This document shows, in pieces, positions 16,529-24,907 of a stretch of DNA of 40,331 nucleotides. Source of the stretch: Candidatus Omnitrophota bacterium (GTDB taxonomy: Bacteria; Hinthialibacterota; Hinthialibacteria; Hinthialibacterales; Hinthialibacteraceae); assembly GCA_040755155.1 (NCBI GenBank), contig JBFMBP010000011.1, forward strand, positions 1 to 40,331, read 5' to 3'. The translations under genes were made by a program, and so were the position numbers. The notes under the pieces are model-generated. The model made no database searches, was not told the origin of the DNA, and worked only from the letters and a program-made list of their open reading frames with translations. Position 1 is the first letter of the stretch. Each line of letters starts with the position of its first letter.

Positions 16529-17311
16529 TTATAGTTGATATAAAAATTCTCGCAAGACCAAAGCGCTCACGATATTGCAATCCTTATAAGTTTCAGTTAT
16601 GGATTTATACATTTTGTTATGGCCGCGAATATAGAGAACTCCGTCAAAAATAGCAACTTGAATTGCGCGAACTCCTTCTGTTTTAATAGTGCTAATGGCG
16701 TCATTGAACTGCGCATTCTGATGTCCGCCAAAATCGGTAAGGAATTTTGCTTCTCCTATAATATATTTGCCGTTGAATCTTGCCACAAAATCAAGCCCTT
16801 TATTGCGATTATAACCTAATTTATTCCTTGCAAAATCCATCATCGCATTATCGCTTGCCTCTAAAATGGCGTCGTTATCGTTAGCAACGAAACCGGATAA
16901 ATCGACAGGCGTAATGCCAAGCGATTTCTTTCTCAACCACTCTCGAAACATTGGACCAATCTGCCGATTGGTTTCTTTGGGTTCGCTGCATCTTTCGTAA
17001 ATCTTATCCAGTCCCATCTCATAGAGTCTGCCGCAAATGCGATTTATAGTTCTTGGATTTCTGTCAATTGCAGAATTATCTCTTTTCAAGTAGGCAATAT
17101 AACTATCCTTTATCGGAAATAAGGTAAGTTTTAATAGTTCTCTGATGAGAGCATCATTGTTTTTACGAATAAAGGATTTTTCGACATTGGCCCATATTTC
17201 TTCATTAATTTCTCTTATTCCTTCTGGAATTGTCGGATAAACTTGAAAAAGATCGTCTAGATATGACCTATTATTTGCATATTCAATGCTTAATTCAGTC
17301 CAGCGATTCAT
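16529..17311 (-). CDS. Type II restriction endonuclease, PD-(D/E)XK fold
   Basis: 260 residues. The catalytic core is clear: Asp174 in KGLDFVARFNGK, then Glu187 and Lys189 in YIIGEAKFLTDFGGHQ, a canonical D-(x12)-ExK arrangement. A helical N-terminal half (about 1-130) probably holds dimer and DNA contacts. The EAKFLTDFGGHQ segment recalls the Tsp45I group, but this is from memory and not verified. It lies directly upstream of the methyltransferase gene, same strand, making a standard R-M pair; the ATG at 17311 has AGGAAG six bases upstream. AT-rich codon use is shared with the methyltransferase. I saw no controller (C) protein gene. Confidence 0.85.
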   Translation of the reverse strand: MNRWTELSIEYANNRSYLDDLFQVYPTIPEGIREINEEIWANVEKSFIRKNNDALIRELLKLTLFPIKDSYIAYLKRDNSAIDRNPRTINRICGRLYEMGLDKIYERCSEPKETNRQIGPMFREWLRKKSLGITPVDLSGFVANDNDAILEASDNAMMDFARNKLGYNRNKGLDFVARFNGKYIIGEAKFLTDFGGHQNAQFNDAISTIKTEGVRAIQVAIFDGVLYIRGHNKMYKSITETYKDCNIVSALVLREFLYQL

Positions 17312-17337
17312 TCTTGCTTCCTAATCTTTCATGTTTA

Positions 17338-18750
17338 TCACGGTTTCTTCGTCTCGTTGGGCTTAATCAATGCGGACGATGGGATCTTTCCCAACCAGCC
17401 GGGAATATTGGTTTTGGGGATGGGCGTGGGCAGGGGAGCATACGGTTTGTCCGGCAGGGTAAGGCGGGGAATCACGAACGGCGTCGTGTAGGAGATGACG
17501 GGCTTCGCGGCGGCGGGAATGAGATCCGTGGTCGATGGGGATATCGTCTCGCCGAGAGGTTTGGCCTCAAGCCCTGCTTCTTCCTTCACCGCCGACGGCA
17601 GCAGCCAACGACGGTCGAAGATATTCCCGATGGGCGCGGCGATATCGGGAATGACGGAGGCGGGGATCAACGCTTCTTTCGGCGGCGCGAGCGGGGGCGT
17701 CTCCTGCAGTTCGGGCGGGGGAAGATCGACCGGCTGCTGCGCCTCCGGCGGCGGGGATTCCAACTCGGTTTTCTTGCGGAGGTTTTCCTGTTCGATCAGC
17801 CAGGTTTGCAGATTTTGCAGGTTATTATGAATATTTACGGCGAGCGCTTTGCGCACTTCGGCTTCTTGCGGCGCAAAAGATTCTTCCGGCCTTTTCAGCA
17901 TCTCCTTGAGGGAAGATAAATCGGTGGAAATAGGCGCAATAATTTCTTGCGGTTCCTTGTAAGCGGATAAAATCGCATCCGCCGTTTGCGCTAATTTCTT
18001 GAATTGCTTCGTTTCGTCTTTCAGTTGTTGCAGCGTCTCCTTTTGGCGGGCGATTTTGGCCAGTTCCGCCGCCTTCAATTCTTCGTCGCGGTATTGATTG
18101 ATCGCTTCGGCCCCTTGATGAAGCGCTTCTCCGATGGCGTCGGCGGCCTGAAGCAGGGCGGAATGCTCCGCCTTGGCGTAGGATATCTGCTCGCCGGTCC
18201 AGGGAATTTCATACCGCAAGCGGTCGGCGTATATCGGTTTGCCGAAATCCATTTCGAAGGCGCCGACGTTCACTCCAATCGCCAGATGCTTCTTATCCTT
18301 CTTCCATTCGTGATCGTAAAACGTTCTCTCCATGAAGATCAATACGTCCACGTCGAGAGAGGGAATCCGGTCGAAGAAATCGCTGGGATTGATGGCGGAT
18401 TTCATTTTCCACTGATCCGCCAGGCTGGCCAATACCGTTTCCGCCTGCGCTTTTTGAAGGGGATTGTCGAAAGCGTCGAGCGTTACGACTTCCTGGCACA
18501 TCGCCGACAAGAATTGCGTCATTTTCTCGTGAAGGCGCCAATCTACTCGCTTGTTCGCATCGTCCAACTTGAGTGTATAAAAGAAGGCCCGGATGCCTCG
18601 CTGTTTTTCCAGTTGATAATCCCAAAACTGAATCTGTTGATATTTCGGCTCCGTTTTAACCGATTTAAACCAATCCGCCGGAGAAAGACTAAACTGGGCG
18701 AACGTCCCCCCCAGCATCAGAAGCGCCGCCATCGACAAGGTCAATCCCAT
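17338..18750 (-). CDS. Secreted coiled-coil/proline-rich protein, function unknown
   Basis: 470 residues. A short signal peptide (MGLTLSMAALLMLGGTFAQ) is followed by an alpha/beta domain of about 150 residues containing LDVDVLIFMERTFYDHEW, then a long helical, probably coiled-coil stretch (about 185-325), and a proline-rich C-terminal tail of about 140 residues with repeated PPPE and PLPTPIP. No enzyme motif is evident. The tail could span peptidoglycan or present the domain at the surface. AAGGAAA precedes the ATG. It is 27 bases upstream of the restriction gene on the same strand, but composition and role suggest that this is coincidence. I do not recognise the family. Confidence 0.6.
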   Translation of the reverse strand: MGLTLSMAALLMLGGTFAQFSLSPADWFKSVKTEPKYQQIQFWDYQLEKQRGIRAFFYTLKLDDANKRVDWRLHEKMTQFLSAMCQEVVTLDAFDNPLQKAQAETVLASLADQWKMKSAINPSDFFDRIPSLDVDVLIFMERTFYDHEWKKDKKHLAIGVNVGAFEMDFGKPIYADRLRYEIPWTGEQISYAKAEHSALLQAADAIGEALHQGAEAINQYRDEELKAAELAKIARQKETLQQLKDETKQFKKLAQTADAILSAYKEPQEIIAPISTDLSSLKEMLKRPEESFAPQEAEVRKALAVNIHNNLQNLQTWLIEQENLRKKTELESPPPEAQQPVDLPPPELQETPPLAPPKEALIPASVIPDIAAPIGNIFDRRWLLPSAVKEEAGLEAKPLGETISPSTTDLIPAAAKPVISYTTPFVIPRLTLPDKPYAPLPTPIPKTNIPGWLGKIPSSALIKPNETKKP

Positions 18751-18782
18751 GATTCCATTTCCTTACGCCGCGCCGGAACGTT

Positions 18783-18853
18783 CAAGGGCGGAAAAAACCT
18801 TGCTCTCGCCACCCGTCAATGGTGGGCTACGTTTCGCTGTGAGCCCACCCTTC
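18783..18853. repeat. Two dispersed repeats side by side
   Basis: 18783-18814 is a GGGCGGAAAAAACC...CTCGCCACCC unit of the 1207/6658 family. 18821-18853 is a GGTGGGCTACG...GAGCCCACC unit of the family also at 4808, 30691, 33397 and 38218. They lie just upstream of the 18750-17338 gene. Confidence 0.65.
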
Positions 18854-18892
18854 TATTATAGCGAAAGCCTTCGAATCCTTTAGCGCAAAAAG

Positions 18893-18919
18893 AAAAAAGA
18901 CCGCGTTGAACGGCCTTTT
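18893..18919 (-). terminator. Terminator of the dockerin/IPT protein gene
   Basis: On the minus strand AAAAGGCCG pairs with CGGTCTTTT (one G-T pair), followed by more T residues. It sits 34 bases after the stop codon at 18953. Confidence 0.72.
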
Positions 18920-18952
18920 CCCTTCCAAATTCAAGCGGATCGATTCGTTGAT

Positions 18953-21718
18953 TTAATTCCGCGTAATGGTTAAAACCGTTTTCGGTTCGCCTTCCACAAC
19001 CGGAGGACTGTCTACGTACAGACCCGAATCGGGATTGACGATGCGAAGGCGGAATTCCTTGACCGTCTCGCTCTCTTTCCAACCGAGATAGGTTGCGATA
19101 GTGGTTTCGGGAACGAATTGGAACAACTCGTCAAGGTTCATCGAATCGTCCGAGAAAATCGCCGTTAGTTGAATATTGATGTCTATGAAGTTTTCAATAA
19201 TCGGCAAGGGGATCAAATCCTGTTCGGCGGGATTTTCTATTTCCGCCGGGAAGAGATAGATTCGCGTCGTAGATTCCAGACTGCTCGATCCCCGGAAATT
19301 GTCTCCTGCGATATAAAGATCGTTCAAGCCGCTGCCGTCTATGTCGCTCAACGTTATTGAACTCCAATCGCCGTCCTTGGAATAGAGAAGAGGACGCAGC
19401 GGCGCCGACAGGTTGAAATGCAGTGTAACCGGCATCGCGTTGCCGATGCGAAGTGAGACGGGAATGTCTCCCGTAGCGTCTATAACCATCGGGGAGAACG
19501 TTAGGTCCACGCCGTCGCCGAAGGGCGATTCGAAATAATCCACCTTCGAACCATCGATTCCCGGCGCCAGGTTGCCCTCGACGACGTAGGGCTTTCCGCC
19601 CACGTCGATATTCAATTTTGAATCCGTAAGGCCCGTTCCGTTACAAACCAACGTAAAAGCCTGGTCTTGCTGCAAGGGGTAAATCTCTTCGGCGGGATGG
19701 AAGGAAACGTTCGTTCCGTCGAAGATGATGAGAAATTCTGAGATTTCGATTCCGCCCTCGCCTGTTCCCGCGTCGAGTTTCAAATCGGCGCCCGCGCTTT
19801 CCAATTGAGAACTAGCGTTGCGCACGATAACGGTCGCCAATCCGGGCGAGAGCGCTTTTAATGGAGAGGCGTCGGCCAACAGTTCCGTCAAACTGGCGGA
19901 AAGAACCGGCAACTCCACTTCCTGCAACCCTAGCGAGACGACGATCGCAGAAGTTCCGCCTGCCGCCGATCCCGCCAGAGCGGGCCGGAAATGCTGCCCG
20001 TAAACCGCAAGAATCGCTCCGCCTTCGGAAGCCTGATAAAACGTGGTTGGACTGATTTGAGTAATCACCGGCTTGGGCGCAGCGCGATAGGTAAGCGAAA
20101 CGTGTTCGGATGCGATTCCGCCAACGACTACGGATATCTTCACGGTTGCGTCTTGGTCGACTTGCGAAAGCGGGGGCAAAACGGTATGCAAGCCGTCAGT
20201 GGTTTCCGTAAAGGGTAATTCGACGTCGCCGCCGTCAGGCAGAGTGAAGATCGCCTTTTCCACGGACGTCAGATTAACGCCGGTAAGCGATACGGCGTTT
20301 TCCGCGTCGGCGTAGAGAGCGTCATCGGTCTCGATCTCAACCTTGCGGATTTCCGGAATCTTGGTCGCGCCGCCCGTGTTGTCGAAAACGCGGATATTGT
20401 CCAGGTAAGCCCCTTCCGCCGTATAGGAACTATCGCTCTGGAAGCGGAAAGCGATGCGCAGCGATTCCGCTTTGGGCAAGACTGTTTCTATATGAATGAA
20501 ATCTTCCTGCGTCAAAGGATCATATGGATCCTTGGTGGGATTCGATTGGCCGAAGAAGCCGTCGAACGATCCCTTCGCCAATACGCCATTGGTGAAGGCG
20601 GTTTTGTCGGTTACAACCATCCCGTCACTGTTAAGGTCCAACGGCTGCCATTGACCGGCGTAAGTCGCTTCGACGATCAGAAAATCCTCGATCGCCGCGA
20701 TGGGCGCATCGAGAGAAAAGGCGATTTCGAAGGAAAGCGTAGGCATCGCCGCGCCGGAAGTGTTGAAAACTTGATCGATGACCAAAATAGAGGTTTGCCA
20801 ACTTTGATAAGAGTCGCCCCATTTCGAGTTGAAACCGGCGCTATGCGGCGGGCTGATAACGGCGCCGTAGGGATGGTTTCCTTTTTCCGTAACAATCACC
20901 CACGGAACGATTAAGTTATCCGCCGGAATCCGGCCTTCGCTATAGAGCACATCCCAGTTTTCCGGCGCGTCCTGCACTGTTGATATGCCGCCGCCAGGCA
21001 ATTCGTCGATGGAATCGAAATCCATCGAATACGGTTCGAATTGAGAAGGCGCGGGAATCTCTGTCGGAGTCGGCGTCGCTTCAATAGGCGTTTCCGTCGG
21101 CGTGGGCGTCGCTTCCTCTGGCGTAGGCGTATCTACGACAGGTTCAGGCGTAGAAGAAGGCGTCGGAGTCAGCGTCGGCGTGGGCGTTATCTCCACGGGT
21201 CCCGATGTAGGCGTGGAAGGAATAGGCGTTGCCGTCGGCGTGGGCGTATCCGTTGCGATAGGAATCTCCGTCGGCGTCGGCGTTTCTGTTGCAGAGGAAA
21301 TTTCCGTTGGCGTTGGAGTCGGCGTATCCGTCGCAGAGGGGATTTCCGTTGGAGATGGAGTAGGAGTATCCGTCGCGGAAGGAATCTCCGTCGGCGTAAC
21401 GGTTGGAGTAGGAGTAGGCGCCGTGGCGCTAACGACGGCGTGATAGGATTGAATGAAGAGCATTAAATCCCATTTATCAATTTTTCCATTGCCGTCGAGA
21501 TCGGTCTTCAAGGCGGATGGATCGTCCTTTCCCCATTCCTGAGACAATAAGAAAAGATCAAGCGCATCCCATCGATTGGCGCTATCGATAAACAAATCTT
21601 TATCGGCGGATTGTCCCATAGTCATAAGTGAAGTTGAAAGGTGCAAACAAATCAGTAAAGAAAAATGGAAGAATGGTGAGAGACGCTTAGGCGCCAAATG
21701 AAATTGCATCGCGGCCAT
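18953..21718 (-). CDS. Large secreted protein: dockerin-like pair, Thr/Pro linker, IPT/TIG domains
   Basis: 921 residues. After a signal peptide ending near TMGQS comes an EF-hand pair (about 45-95; second loop DLDGNGKIDKWD), then about 120 residues of TPTPTEIPSATDTPTP linker, a jelly-roll-like domain (about 230-450; contains LDNIRVFDN, typical of beta-sandwich modules), and IPT/TIG immunoglobulin-like domains (about 455-680; KPVITQISPTTFYQASEG is characteristic). The C-terminus has beta strands with DIDGSGLNDLYIAGDNF, an integrin-like calcium loop. This is a surface or extracellular adhesion/scaffold protein; no enzyme motif is seen. Two start codons (21718, 21709) share one GAAGGG site. It shares linker and loop design with the 6794-7300 protein. 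Confidence 0.78.
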   Translation of the reverse strand: MAAMQFHLAPKRLSPFFHFSLLICLHLSTSLMTMGQSADKDLFIDSANRWDALDLFLLSQEWGKDDPSALKTDLDGNGKIDKWDLMLFIQSYHAVVSATAPTPTPTVTPTEIPSATDTPTPSPTEIPSATDTPTPTPTEISSATETPTPTEIPIATDTPTPTATPIPSTPTSGPVEITPTPTLTPTPSSTPEPVVDTPTPEEATPTPTETPIEATPTPTEIPAPSQFEPYSMDFDSIDELPGGGISTVQDAPENWDVLYSEGRIPADNLIVPWVIVTEKGNHPYGAVISPPHSAGFNSKWGDSYQSWQTSILVIDQVFNTSGAAMPTLSFEIAFSLDAPIAAIEDFLIVEATYAGQWQPLDLNSDGMVVTDKTAFTNGVLAKGSFDGFFGQSNPTKDPYDPLTQEDFIHIETVLPKAESLRIAFRFQSDSSYTAEGAYLDNIRVFDNTGGATKIPEIRKVEIETDDALYADAENAVSLTGVNLTSVEKAIFTLPDGGDVELPFTETTDGLHTVLPPLSQVDQDATVKISVVVGGIASEHVSLTYRAAPKPVITQISPTTFYQASEGGAILAVYGQHFRPALAGSAAGGTSAIVVSLGLQEVELPVLSASLTELLADASPLKALSPGLATVIVRNASSQLESAGADLKLDAGTGEGGIEISEFLIIFDGTNVSFHPAEEIYPLQQDQAFTLVCNGTGLTDSKLNIDVGGKPYVVEGNLAPGIDGSKVDYFESPFGDGVDLTFSPMVIDATGDIPVSLRIGNAMPVTLHFNLSAPLRPLLYSKDGDWSSITLSDIDGSGLNDLYIAGDNFRGSSSLESTTRIYLFPAEIENPAEQDLIPLPIIENFIDINIQLTAIFSDDSMNLDELFQFVPETTIATYLGWKESETVKEFRLRIVNPDSGLYVDSPPVVEGEPKTVLTITRN
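21056..21424. repeat. Minisatellite coding the Thr/Pro linker of the large protein
   Basis: Tandem units of GGCGTCGGCGT/TTCCGTCGG type, of the same design as 6988-7207. Regular and short, with no spacer structure, so it is not a CRISPR array. Confidence 0.75.
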
Positions 21719-21746
21719 TTCCCTTCAAAATATTTTCTATTGACTC

Positions 21747-21915
21747 ACTCATGTTACGCAGCCAGAACTATCACGCCATTGGAAAAATCGTTAAAGAAAT
21801 TTCTCCTCCCAGCCTTGAAAGGCTGGGCTATTTTAAATGCCCCTTTAAAGGGGCAAATGACAATAGCCCGCCGTTTCAACGGCGGGTTGACTTTTTCTTC
21901 GCGCGTAACATGAGT
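21747..21915. repeat. MITE-like element with 13-bp terminal inverted repeats
   Basis: ACTCATGTTACGC at 21747-21759 is the exact reverse complement of GCGTAACATGAGT at 21903-21915. Between the ends are three perfect hairpins in a row: CCCAGCC-TTGAAA-GGCTGGG (21808-21827), GCCCCTTTAAAGGGGC (21839-21854) and CCCGCCG-TTTCAA-CGGCGGG (21867-21886). The element occupies the divergent spacer between the large surface protein and the phosphodiesterase gene. It codes for nothing credible. Related ends (CATGTTACGC, GTAACGTGAGTTA) flank part of the 6.3-6.6 kb spacer. Confidence 0.7.
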
Positions 21916-22131
21916 TACCAATATTCCAAACTCGATGATTAGAATACACTATAGCATACCCGCTATCGCTTTGTCACGTTTTCATAAAAAACATAAGATT
22001 GACTCCCCTTTTCCCTTTTTCAAGAGTAGTTAGAATCAGAACGGATTTAGGGCTGCATTCGATCGGCTGTTCCCGTTTCAACGAATTGGTTATTGTATAC
22101 TCAATGAGAGCCGCAGGCAAAGGAAAACGCC

Positions 22132-22611
22132 GTGACAAAAATCGCCGTCATCTCCGATACGCACGTTCCGGAATATGGAAATTTGCCCTCTACTCTTCTG
22201 AAAGACTTGGAGAAAATGGACGCCATCATCCATCTAGGCGATTTCTGCAATACGCAGACCTATATGGATTTTCAGAAAACGGCGCCCGTCGTAGCGGTTT
22301 TCGGCAACTGCGATTGCGATGAATTGAAAGCGCAGTTGCCGGAGAAAAAAAAGATCGAAATCGACGGCTTCAATCTAGGCATCATTCACGGCTGGGGGCC
22401 GAGAAAAAACCTGGAGAAGCGCGTAGCCCAAGTCTTCACTGGGGTGGATATTATTCTTTTCGGCCATTCCCACGTCCCCATGTGGGCGATCGTCGAAGAC
22501 ATCCCGCTTTTCAATCCCGGAAGCGTGTCGATGAATGTTCAAGGGCCAGGCTCCTATGGAATCCTGGAACTGGGCGATACGATCGAACATCGATTCATCT
22601 TGCTGGATTAA
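22132..22611 (+). CDS. YfcE/MJ0936-like metallophosphodiesterase
   Basis: 159-residue cytoplasmic calcineurin-like phosphoesterase of the small YfcE type, acting on phosphodiesters with two metal ions (commonly manganese). All metal-binding motifs are present: SDTHVP (about 8-13), HLGDF (about 35-39), FGNCD (about 61-65), IIHGWG (about 82-87) and GHSHVP (about 106-111), with NPGS near 120. Length is normal for the family. The start is GTG, with AAAGGAAAA before it. Its stop overlaps the stop of the convergent fusion gene by four bases (TTAA at 22608-22611). The natural substrate is unknown. Confidence 0.9.
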   Translation: MTKIAVISDTHVPEYGNLPSTLLKDLEKMDAIIHLGDFCNTQTYMDFQKTAPVVAVFGNCDCDELKAQLPEKKKIEIDGFNLGIIHGWGPRKNLEKRVAQVFTGVDIILFGHSHVPMWAIVEDIPLFNPGSVSMNVQGPGSYGILELGDTIEHRFILLD

Positions 22612-24599
22612 GAAGCCGATCCTTTCAGTTTATCCATCCACTCCTGGGCGTTTTCCTTAGTAATCAGCGCCGTCGGCAATTTGATCGTTTTTTCCACTTT
22701 TTCGCCGTTCAAGATTTTGAGAGCGTATTCGATCGCTTCCTTGCCGCAAGTGGGATACCAGAACGTAGCGTCCAATTCCCCATCGAGAACCGCTTTGACG
22801 CCTTCATGCCATAAGGCGTCGATGCCGATGAATTTCATCTCCTTTTCCCGCCCGACCTGCTTGGCGGCGAGATAAGCGCCGAGCGCCATCGGATCGTTAT
22901 GGCCGTAAACGAGGTCGATTTGGGGATTCGCCTGCAACGCCGTCTTCATCAAATCGACGGCTTTCGATTTCAGCCAATCGGCGACGGGTTCGTGTACGAT
23001 CTTGATTTCGGGGAAATCCTTAATGGCCTCGCGGAAGCCTTCGCTGCGTTCGATGGCGGGCGGCGAGCCGGGCAGTCCCTTGATTTCCACCATCAACCCT
23101 TTGCCATCGAGAATCTTGGCGATGTATTCTCCTGCCCGTTTCCCGATCTCGCGGTTGTCGGCGCCGATGAAACACGTATAGGAATCGCTGAGGATGGCAC
23201 GGTCGAGAATGACTACGGGAATGCCGCCTTTATACACTTCTTCCACTACCGGCGTCAGTGGCGAGGCTTCGTTGGGGGAGATGATTAGCAAGTCGATGCC
23301 TTGACGCAGCAATAATCCCACCTGGTTAACCTGAAGATCGTTTTTCTGCTCCGCGTCCTGAAAGCGCAATTCGATTTCCGGATGCTTCGCCGCTTCGGCT
23401 TTGGCGGCGTCGTTCATGGCCTGGCGCCAGGGTTCGGCGTTGTTGCATTGCGAAAAGCCGATGACGAACTTGGCTTTGGCGGTCTCCTGCTTCGAAGTGC
23501 AGCCGCCGATCGAAGCCAGCAGCATCAAAGACAATCCCAAAAATCCGATCGAGCGAAATCCGCGCAGCGTCTTCATAATTCGACTCCCAGTCCGTTGAAT
23601 CGTTCCCGTCTGGATGGCGACGGCGAAAACCAACAGGGCGCCGATGACGATTTTCTGTACGCTCGGCTCCACATTGCGCAATCCCAGAATATTCACGATC
23701 ATACCAATCAACAGCGCCCCGACCAAGGTTCCCGTTACCGTTCCCCGTCCCCCCATCAGGTTGGCGCCGCCGACAACGACCATGGCGATGGCGTCCAGTT
23801 CGTAAGCGACGCCTTCTTTGGGATCGCCCTGGTGCATTTTAGCCGCCTGCAAAAGTCCCGCCGCCGCCGCTAGCGCGCCGCAAAGAACGTAAGTAATGAT
23901 TTTGGCGCGATCCACGCTGACGCCCGCCAGCCGCGCGGCGGTTTCGTTGCCGCCGATGGCGTAGAGATTGCGCCCGAACGACGTATACGCCAGCAGGATT
24001 TGAAAGACGATTACCGTAAGGATAAAGATCACGGCCGAAACCGGCAGGAAGCCGAAGAACATCCCTTCCAACGTCAAAAAAGCCGACTGGCTTCCAGATA
24101 TGGGAATAGTATAATTATGCGACAATTGCATCGCCGCGCCGCGGGCGATGCTCATCATGGCCAGCGTAATGACGAAGGGCTGAATGCGGCCGATGGCGGT
24201 GAACACGCCGTTGAATAGCCCCGCCGCGCATCCGGCGGCCAAGGATAACAGGATGGCGGATGCGGCGCCCAAATGCCAATTCGTAAAGGAAAGGGCGCAG
24301 ACGACGGTGGAAACCGATAGAACGGAGCCGACCGACAAATCGATGCCGCCGCTGATGATGACGAAGGTCATGCCCACGGCGAGCACGCCGCGCACGGAGA
24401 CGTAATTGACGATGTCCAGCAAATTGTCGAGTTGCAGAAAAATCGGCCACCCCTTCACCACGGGAGAAAAATACCACGCCATGAAAAAGACGAGAATCAA
24501 TCCGATATAAGAACGAAATGAGGAACCGAAGATCATAGATCGAAAACGGGCGAGCATTACTTCCTTATCCCCCAAAAAAAAGATGCCCCACTTTACCAT
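22608..24599 (-). CDS. ABC sugar permease fused to periplasmic substrate-binding lipoprotein (RbsC-RbsB type)
   Basis: 663 residues. Residues 1-341 are a ribose-type permease with about ten helices; SGGIDLSVGS near residue 84 and GGANLMGGRGTVTGTLVGA near 278 are hallmark segments of the RbsC family. At Met342 a complete lipoprotein signal begins (MKTLRGFRSIGFLGLSLMLL, then ASIGGC with Cys367), followed by a sugar-binding protein of the RbsB/Peripla_BP_4 type (IGFSQCNNAEPWRQAM, DLLIISPNEASPLTPVV, GHNDPMALGAYLA). The permease ends at its usual length just before the signal, so the two ancestral genes are joined in one frame with no stop. The old start of the binding protein, ATG 23576, keeps its GGGAG seven bases upstream, so a separate lipoprotein may also be made. 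No ATPase gene is nearby. The permease start could also be 24557. Confidence 0.85.
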   Translation of the reverse strand: MVKWGIFFLGDKEVMLARFRSMIFGSSFRSYIGLILVFFMAWYFSPVVKGWPIFLQLDNLLDIVNYVSVRGVLAVGMTFVIISGGIDLSVGSVLSVSTVVCALSFTNWHLGAASAILLSLAAGCAAGLFNGVFTAIGRIQPFVITLAMMSIARGAAMQLSHNYTIPISGSQSAFLTLEGMFFGFLPVSAVIFILTVIVFQILLAYTSFGRNLYAIGGNETAARLAGVSVDRAKIITYVLCGALAAAAGLLQAAKMHQGDPKEGVAYELDAIAMVVVGGANLMGGRGTVTGTLVGALLIGMIVNILGLRNVEPSVQKIVIGALLVFAVAIQTGTIQRTGSRIMKTLRGFRSIGFLGLSLMLLASIGGCTSKQETAKAKFVIGFSQCNNAEPWRQAMNDAAKAEAAKHPEIELRFQDAEQKNDLQVNQVGLLLRQGIDLLIISPNEASPLTPVVEEVYKGGIPVVILDRAILSDSYTCFIGADNREIGKRAGEYIAKILDGKGLMVEIKGLPGSPPAIERSEGFREAIKDFPEIKIVHEPVADWLKSKAVDLMKTALQANPQIDLVYGHNDPMALGAYLAAKQVGREKEMKFIGIDALWHEGVKAVLDGELDATFWYPTCGKEAIEYALKILNGEKVEKTIKLPTALITKENAQEWMDKLKGSAS
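23576..23588 (-). promoter_or_regulatory. Internal ribosome binding site at the permease/binding-protein junction
   Basis: GGGAG (plus-strand 23584-23588 reads CTCCC) lies seven bases before the internal ATG at 23574-23576 that opens the lipoprotein signal. It supports a second product covering only the sugar-binding part. Confidence 0.55.
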
Positions 24600-24907
24600 C
24601 GCCTCATCCCTCGTACTAGAGCCTTTGGACGAAGCTTCGGCGGCGCCAATGGATTAACGCCGCATTTCCTTTTCCCGATTTTTTCCATCATTCCAGAATT
24701 CGATTGCTGAAAATGTATATGAGACCATTTTTTGCGCATTCTTTGAAAAGCCATTGTGAAAAATTTACTCATATCATTCCTAATATCCTATACTTTCAAT
24801 CTTTGGAAAATGGCCTATTCCTTGCGTAAAATTGCATGAATAATAAAGGGCGCTTTAATGATTTATTCTGTCTAAGCATCAAATGAGAGAGGAAGGAGAA
24901 ATACGCA
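24600..24907. other. Divergent intergenic region
   Basis: About 308 bases between the fused transporter and the exported methyltransferase. AT-rich after 24660. I see no gene, no repeat of the families found elsewhere and no convincing riboswitch. Promoters for both genes must lie here. Confidence 0.4.

Noticed and set aside
18004-18861. A 285-codon plus-strand frame opposite the coiled-coil protein
   Set aside because: Antisense to a gene with a signal peptide and ribosome binding site; repetitive charged composition and no start context.
21698-21942. Two short plus-strand frames with LKGWAILNAPLKG-type sequence
   Set aside because: They are translations of the three-hairpin repeat element and not of a gene.
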